Assembly: GCA_019120275.1 (NCBI GenBank)
Contig: DWVL01000082.1
Coordinates: forward strand, 1-64,000
Origin: Candidatus Mediterraneibacter excrementavium
GTDB lineage: Bacteria > Bacillota > Clostridia > Lachnospirales > Lachnospiraceae
Length of the DNA stretch: 64,000 bases
Direction of reading: 5' to 3'
Position numbers and translations under genes: made by a program. The notes under the pieces were generated by a model, which was given only the letters and a program-made list of their open reading frames with translations, did no database searches and was not told the origin of the DNA. This document shows positions 59,600 through 64,000 of this stretch, one piece after another; the first letter of the stretch is position 1; each line of letters opens with the position of its first letter.

Positions 59600-60592
59600 T
59601 TATTCCGCCTGCAGCGGATAATTTTCCAGATCGATCACAAATCTGCTGCCCTTTCCCGGCTCTGATGAAGCCGTCAGCCGGTGCCCCAGTTTATCAGCCG
59701 CTTTCCGGCTCAGATACAGGCCGATCCCGGTCGATTTCTTATCCAGCCGTCCGTTGTATCCCGTGTATCCTTTTTCAAAGATCCGGGGCAGATCTTCCGG
59801 CGCGATCCCGATCCCGGTATCAGTGACACTGATCCGGCGGCGCCTGTCCGCATCGATCGTGACTGTTCCGCCTTCCGGTGTATATTTCACCGCATTGGAC
59901 AACAGCTGTTCCAGAATAAAAGAGAGCCATTTTTCATCCGTCAGGGCTTTCTCCTCCGTGCCCTCATATACCAGACGGATCCGGCGGCGCACGAACTGTC
60001 CCGCATATTTGCGCACCGCTCGGCGTATGATCTCATCCAGATCGTGCTCCCGGATGACCAGATCCGACGCCCCCTCGCCCAGCCGGATATAGGAAAGCGC
60101 CATATCCGCATACTGCTCCACCCGGAAGAGTTCCGCTGAAAGTTCACGATTCTCCTGTGTGTCCCGCTGCTGGAGCATAACCTTCATAACTGCGATCGGC
60201 GCCTTGATCTGATGGACCCAGACTGCATAATAATCATTCATATCTCTGCGGTCAGCATCCCATTTTTCCTTTTCCGACCGCTTTGACTGTTCTTCCCGCA
60301 GGACAAGCGCCTGATAATCCCTCTCTGTCAGACTGTCCGCCCGCGGAAGATATTCCCCGCAGGGTACATCTGCCGGATCGAGCCGTTCCAGTTCCAGGTG
60401 TTTTTTCCGATAGCGCAGGAAGCCAAGCGCCAGAAAGAACACTCCAAAAGCCGCTGTCAAAAGCAGCGGATACCAGATCGCTTCCCACCGGATGCCGTAT
60501 AAGCCGAACACGACCGCATAGCCTGTTCCGCTCAAAAGCACCCACAGCCATAGATACCGGCAGTCATACAGATACTTTCCCAGTTCTCTCAT
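59600..60592 (-). CDS. BceS-like intramembrane-sensing histidine kinase
   Basis: 330 residues. Two membrane segments (about 13-31 and 38-59) are joined by a very short outer loop, the hallmark of kinases that sense through a BceAB transporter. Phosphoacceptor H127 is in WVHQIKAPI. The ATP domain has EQLLSNAVKYTP (N), DTGIGI (G1) and STGIGLYLSRK (G2). GGGGGAG precedes the ATG. It follows the regulator by 15 bases. Confidence 0.93.
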   Translation of the reverse strand: MRELGKYLYDCRYLWLWVLLSGTGYAVVFGLYGIRWEAIWYPLLLTAAFGVFFLALGFLRYRKKHLELERLDPADVPCGEYLPRADSLTERDYQALVLREEQSKRSEKEKWDADRRDMNDYYAVWVHQIKAPIAVMKVMLQQRDTQENRELSAELFRVEQYADMALSYIRLGEGASDLVIREHDLDEIIRRAVRKYAGQFVRRRIRLVYEGTEEKALTDEKWLSFILEQLLSNAVKYTPEGGTVTIDADRRRRISVTDTGIGIAPEDLPRIFEKGYTGYNGRLDKKSTGIGLYLSRKAADKLGHRLTASSEPGKGSRFVIDLENYPLQAE

Positions 60593-60607
60593 ATACGCTC
60601 CCCCTCG

Positions 60608-61300
60608 TTATCTGCCCGTATCCTGTGCCTGCGGGATCAGATATCCCTCGCCCACTTTCGTGCAGATAAAATCAGTAAGGCCGGCTTTATCCAGCTTCTT
60701 ACGGAGACGGGCGATATTGACGGTCAGTGTATTTTCCTCGATATAGTTATCCGTTTCCCAGAGTTTTGTCATCAGTGTATCGCGGCTGACCAGACGCCCC
60801 TTGTTCTCCATCAGTGCCTGCAGGATGCGGAACTCATTTTTCGTCAGATCGATCTTTTTCCCGTCATACGTCAGCGATGCATCGTACAGATTCAGGACCG
60901 CCCCGCGGTGTTCCAGCACCGGGATCTTCCCCGCCAGGTCATAGGTCCTTCTCAGCATCGCCTGCACCTTGGCTGTCAGTACATTCAGGTCAAACGGCTT
61001 CGCCACAAAATCGTCCGCCCCCATATTGACTGCCATGATGATATTCATATTGTCGGATGCAGAGGAAATAAAAATGACCGGAACGCCGGAAATCTTCCGT
61101 ATCTCGCTGCACCAGTGATACCCGTTGTAAAACGGCAGCGTGATATCCATCAGCACCAGATGCGGGTCATAGTCTGTAAATTCCGTAAGCACATTCTGGA
61201 AATCCTGCACATATTCCGCCTCATTCCCCCACATCTTCATTTCTTTCCGGATCGCCTGCGCCATTGCAAGGTCGTCCTCCACGATCAGTATCTTATACAT
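60608..61300 (-). CDS. BceR-like response regulator
   Basis: 230 residues, OmpR family: acidic pocket EDD near residue 8, phosphoacceptor D52 in VLMDITLPF, and a conserved lysine in VAKPFDLNV, followed by the winged helix. The start at 61300 has GGGAGG six bases upstream; the longer frame is not supported. It should bind the palindrome at 59527-59544 and turn on the transporter. Confidence 0.94.
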   Translation of the reverse strand: MYKILIVEDDLAMAQAIRKEMKMWGNEAEYVQDFQNVLTEFTDYDPHLVLMDITLPFYNGYHWCSEIRKISGVPVIFISSASDNMNIIMAVNMGADDFVAKPFDLNVLTAKVQAMLRRTYDLAGKIPVLEHRGAVLNLYDASLTYDGKKIDLTKNEFRILQALMENKGRLVSRDTLMTKLWETDNYIEENTLTVNIARLRKKLDKAGLTDFICTKVGEGYLIPQAQDTGR

Positions 61301-61353
61301 AAAACGCCTCCCAAACTGTTTTCGTCTGTACTTCCTCTCTTCCGCCTGCAAGC

Positions 61354-61395
61354 AAAAATCGGTATACAGCGATGAAACATCTCCTGTACACCGAT
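61354..61395 (-). terminator. Terminator after the GNAT-like gene
   Basis: ATCGGTATACAG (61358-61369) pairs with CTGTACACCGAT (61384-61395) with one mismatch. On the minus strand TTTTT follows. Confidence 0.8.
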
Positions 61396-61408
61396 CCGTA
61401 TAAGAATA

Positions 61409-61837
61409 TTATGCTTCCGGTTCAATGATCCTCATTGCCAGATCCCCGTCTCCACTGATGGAAAATCCGGTCTTTTTATAGAACCCTCTCATCAGTTCAT
61501 GATACTGATCCGGCCCGGTATATCCCAGCGGCGCCAGATCATATCCCGTAGGCGAAGTGATCAGTGTAACTCCTTTTTTCCCCAGCTGATCCACGATCTC
61601 ATTCATGCACACCGTGCCATAGCCTTTACCGCGAAGCGCGAAATCATTGAGATAGAACTCCATGATCACCGCCTTCGTCCTGCTCTCCAGCAGATACTCC
61701 ATATGAAAGATCTGGTATCCCTTTTCAAAGACATCCACCGTCTGCGGACGGTAATGGAATTCCAGGATATGCGCACTCTTGTCCGGGAGCGTCACTGCGC
61801 GGAAATAATCTTTTCTTACGTATACCGCTATCGACAT
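61409..61837 (-). CDS. GNAT-like acetyltransferase
   Basis: 142 residues. The segment NDFALRGKGYGTVCMNEIVDQL matches the acetyl-CoA loop (RxGxG/A), and the chain ends with HELMRGFYKKTGFSIS, the usual last helix and strand of GNATs. The N-terminal third is divergent, so the fold call is moderate. GGAGG lies just before the ATG. It is one gene below SseB. Confidence 0.65.
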   Translation of the reverse strand: MSIAVYVRKDYFRAVTLPDKSAHILEFHYRPQTVDVFEKGYQIFHMEYLLESRTKAVIMEFYLNDFALRGKGYGTVCMNEIVDQLGKKGVTLITSPTGYDLAPLGYTGPDQYHELMRGFYKKTGFSISGDGDLAMRIIEPEA

Positions 61838-61878
61838 ACTTTCCTCCTGTTCCGCAGGAATCCGTATTCCGGCGTCTG

Positions 61879-62658
61879 TTACTCTTCATTCCCCGGTTTT
61901 ACCGGTTTCTTCTTTCTTGCCACATTCAGCTGTACATTCACACCCATCGGATTAAGTACAACGCCTTTGGCCTCACCGACCAGGATATCCGGGATCTTCT
62001 CTGCAGCGATCACCGCTGTCCGCATTTTCTTGCCTTTGATAAATTTCTGAAGTTCCAGGATATCTGTGAAAACAGGCTGATATACATCACCGTTTTTCAG
62101 CTTTAACACCGGAATCTGATTATCCGGCTGTACAGCAATGATATAAGAGCCTTTGCTGTAGTGGGCCAGGAGTTCCTCCTGCAGTTCTTTCAGTTCATCG
62201 GTCGGCTGCGGCTTCTCCTGACGGCGCATCTCCTGCATAAAATAGATCGCTGTCAGATGGAGAGCCGGATTTTCCACTACTTTTTTCCCTTCCGGAAATC
62301 CGGCCGGATCCTTTCTCACGACCAGTTCTGTGAGCTGGATGCTGATCTGCGTATCCGTCCCGTAATTTACCGCAAGACAGTTCACTCCCATTGTATAAAG
62401 TCCGGTATAAAAACCGAGAAGCTGCCTGTCCTCCAGCTTTGCGACCGCAGTAAGATACTTCTGGTCCAGCAGTTCCTTCGCCTTTTCCTTCGCGTCCTCC
62501 ACTCTGTAATATAAAAAGATCTCATCATCAAATGTCTCATCATCACATTTCACAAAGGGGAGCTTCGTCACTGCCGACATAACGACATAAAGTTCTCCCG
62601 GATTTCTCAGAGCCGCAAGCGTCTCCTGCTTTGTCACAGATGTCTGTCTATCACTCAT
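61879..62658 (-). CDS. SseB-family protein
   Basis: 259 residues in two halves. The N-terminal half (GELYVVMSAVTKLPFVKCDDETFDDEIFLYY) matches the SseB N-terminal domain, and the C-terminal half (LPVFTDILELQKF-type and IPDILVGEAKGVVLNPMGVNVQL) the SseB C-terminal domain. The latter segments are typical of the family in clostridia. The role outside enteric virulence plasmids is unknown. GGAAAT precedes the ATG. Confidence 0.85.
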   Translation of the reverse strand: MSDRQTSVTKQETLAALRNPGELYVVMSAVTKLPFVKCDDETFDDEIFLYYRVEDAKEKAKELLDQKYLTAVAKLEDRQLLGFYTGLYTMGVNCLAVNYGTDTQISIQLTELVVRKDPAGFPEGKKVVENPALHLTAIYFMQEMRRQEKPQPTDELKELQEELLAHYSKGSYIIAVQPDNQIPVLKLKNGDVYQPVFTDILELQKFIKGKKMRTAVIAAEKIPDILVGEAKGVVLNPMGVNVQLNVARKKKPVKPGNEE

Positions 62659-62699
62659 GTTATGTATTTCCTTTCCAATCCGTCGCTCCTGCTATTGTA

Positions 62700-63080
62700 T
62701 CATATCTTCTGCAGCAGTTCCATTACATATGGCAGAAAAATGACCAGACCGATGATCACTGATATGATCGCCGAGAACAGCACCGCTCCGGCAGCCGTAT
62801 CCTTGGCGATCTTTGCCAGCGGCTTCTTCTCCTCCGTCGCCAGGTCAACAACCGCTTCCACCGCTGTATTCACCAGCTCCAGGGACGCCACCAATCCGAA
62901 AAGCAGCAGACAGATGCACCATTCCGCCGGAGTAATATGAAATAATGTTCCCGCACAGGTGACGGCAATGATCGCCAGACAGTGTATCTTCATATTCCGT
63001 TCCTTGCATATTCCCGTCCATATCCCTTCAAAGGCATAGCCGAAACTCGCCGCAAGCGGGTTCTTTTTATCCTTTTTCAC
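62700..63080 (-). CDS. Diacylglycerol/undecaprenol kinase family protein
   Basis: 126 residues with three membrane segments. The catalytic signature ELVNTAVEAVVDL and the N-terminal FEGIWTGICKERNMKIH are characteristic of DgkA. In Gram-positives this short family phosphorylates undecaprenol, supplying lipid carrier for cell wall synthesis. The start is GTG at 63080, with GAGGG eight bases upstream. It follows the UbiB-like gene by 25 bases. Confidence 0.9.
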   Translation of the reverse strand: MKKDKKNPLAASFGYAFEGIWTGICKERNMKIHCLAIIAVTCAGTLFHITPAEWCICLLLFGLVASLELVNTAVEAVVDLATEEKKPLAKIAKDTAAGAVLFSAIISVIIGLVIFLPYVMELLQKI

Positions 63081-63105
63081 AGGTTTCGCCCTCCCGTTTT
63101 ATCCG

Positions 63106-64000
63106 TTATTTTTTTCTCGACAGCATATGTTTGATAAATACATACATTACGATCACGAACGCCAGAACATAACCAAACGCCCCCAGCGCCGGTATACCCA
63201 GGATCTTCGGGGTCATATCCGTCGTACAGATAATGCTGGAACTGATCAGCAGCGCCATCACCCACAGGCCCATGACGATATTGCGCACCAGTCTGCGCAG
63301 CAGCTGCGCCAGTTCGTCCGTCACCTGCAGATCCAGATTGACTTTTGCCTGGCCTTTCAGATACCCGTTCATCATATCCGACACCATGGACGGAATATCA
63401 AGCGCCTTGCGGAAAGATTTAAGCACACTTCTCCCGCTGCTTTTCAGTTCTTTCTTAAAATCAAAATTCCGGAAGAATTCACCCGACATATGCGCCGTAG
63501 CAATCTCCACCATGTTAATATCCGGAGCAATATCCGCAAGCACGCCTTCCATGTGGGTCAATCCTCTTGCCAGCATAGTCAGTCCGTGAGGCATCTTGAT
63601 CTTGTTGTTCTTCATTACATCCATGAGATCTGTCATCACCAGAGCCACATTGATCTGCCCCATCTCAGTATTGCCGTATTTCATCAGCAGGCCTTCAATG
63701 TCCTCATACAGCTGTCTCTGATCCGGCCGCTCTTTAAACTCTCCCAGAGCCAGCACAGCCTGCTGGATCAGGCCCACATCATTCAGCGCCACACCCTGAA
63801 CGGCTTTGCCGATCATTTTGCGGTCATGTTCGGTCAGACGTCCCATCATCCCCATATCGATCCAGATGATCTTTCCTTCCCGGATCTTCACGTTTCCGGA
63901 ATGCGGATCTGCATGGAAAAATCCGTCGTCCATCACCTGCTTGATATAGTTGTCCACCAGTTTGCTGCCGATCTCTTTCAGATCATACCCGTTTTCTGTC
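63106..64000 (-). CDS. AarF/UbiB-family atypical kinase, 5' part outside the window
   Basis: The C-terminal 298 residues are present; the frame is open to base 64000, so the ATG at 63957 is internal. The kinase-like core shows FHADPHSGNV (catalytic loop) and WIDMGMMGRL (metal-binding DFG-like motif). The tail has two membrane segments (near LWVMALLISSSIICT and GYVLAFVIVMYVF). UbiB/ABC1 proteins are membrane ATPases for isoprenoid lipid handling. Being next to the undecaprenol kinase gene suggests a lipid-related job. Confidence 0.9.
   Translation of the reverse strand, partial: TENGYDLKEIGSKLVDNYIKQVMDDGFFHADPHSGNVKIREGKIIWIDMGMMGRLTEHDRKMIGKAVQGVALNDVGLIQQAVLALGEFKERPDQRQLYEDIEGLLMKYGNTEMGQINVALVMTDLMDVMKNNKIKMPHGLTMLARGLTHMEGVLADIAPDINMVEIATAHMSGEFFRNFDFKKELKSSGRSVLKSFRKALDIPSMVSDMMNGYLKGQAKVNLDLQVTDELAQLLRRLVRNIVMGLWVMALLISSSIICTTDMTPKILGIPALGAFGYVLAFVIVMYVFIKHMLSRKK

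Overview
This 64-kb chromosomal segment looks like it comes from a gut-type Firmicute of the Lachnospiraceae (Clostridium cluster XIVa). The evidence is gene content and order: ireB-ruvX-DUF1292-fur-rnj-trmR-trhP, DUF4317, paired cytidylate kinase-like proteins, an EFR1 ferredoxin and pflBA. Coding sequence is fairly GC-rich, spacers are AT-rich, and Shine-Dalgarno sites are strong. The species cannot be fixed from the sequence alone. No prophage, insertion sequence, CRISPR array, rRNA or tRNA was seen.

Layout. 1-1136: an EFR1-type ferredoxin. 1166-1464: a regular array of short inverted sites. 1467-8173 (minus): a tRNA and RNA metabolism block (mtaB, then ireB, ruvX, DUF1292, Fur-family regulator, RNase J, trmR, trhP). 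8295-8528: an HPr-like protein without the usual active-site histidine. 8639-16210 (minus): moaC, mogA, moaA, MOSC, a GH25 lysozyme lipoprotein, prmA, rsmE, a cysteine desulfurase and thiI. 16277-16874: a RelBE-type toxin-antitoxin pair. 17132-18269: a response regulator with a ruined histidine kinase. 18286-23118: a Gld-type ABC system. 23440-27940: MarR plus a heterodimeric ABC exporter. 28139-29353: an AAA/DUF4143 ATPase preceded by a multi-hairpin leader element.

29617-34383 holds YhgE/Pip, a TetR regulator and an unusual membrane-tethered MerR-RDD regulator with a textbook 19-bp-spacer promoter. 34413-40821 is a fructoside uptake and hydrolysis locus (GH32, sugar ABC transporter, LacI). 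40840-46194 is mixed: a MATE pump, DUF3737, an XRE-Uma2 fusion with a consensus promoter and repeated operator, a GNAT and DUF4317. 46195-51508: a second MATE pump, pflA and pflB separated by a palindrome cluster, and a GNAT. 51550-56484: a branched-chain amino acid ABC transporter without a binding protein, bracketed by two cytidylate kinase-like paralogues. 56603-61300: a BceRSAB-type peptide-antibiotic sensing and export module. 61409-64000: a GNAT-like protein, SseB, a diacylglycerol or undecaprenol kinase, and the end of a UbiB-family kinase.

Two themes recur. One is envelope and drug defence: two MATE pumps, a heterodimeric exporter, YhgE, Bce and Gld-type ABC systems, several with visible operators. 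The other is tRNA sulfur and wobble chemistry (mtaB, thiI plus desulfurase, trmR plus trhP). The least explained signals are non-coding: the 52/53-bp phased array at 1166-1464, the multi-hairpin element at 29369-29534 and the GGGGACGTAGT palindromes at 48256-48490.
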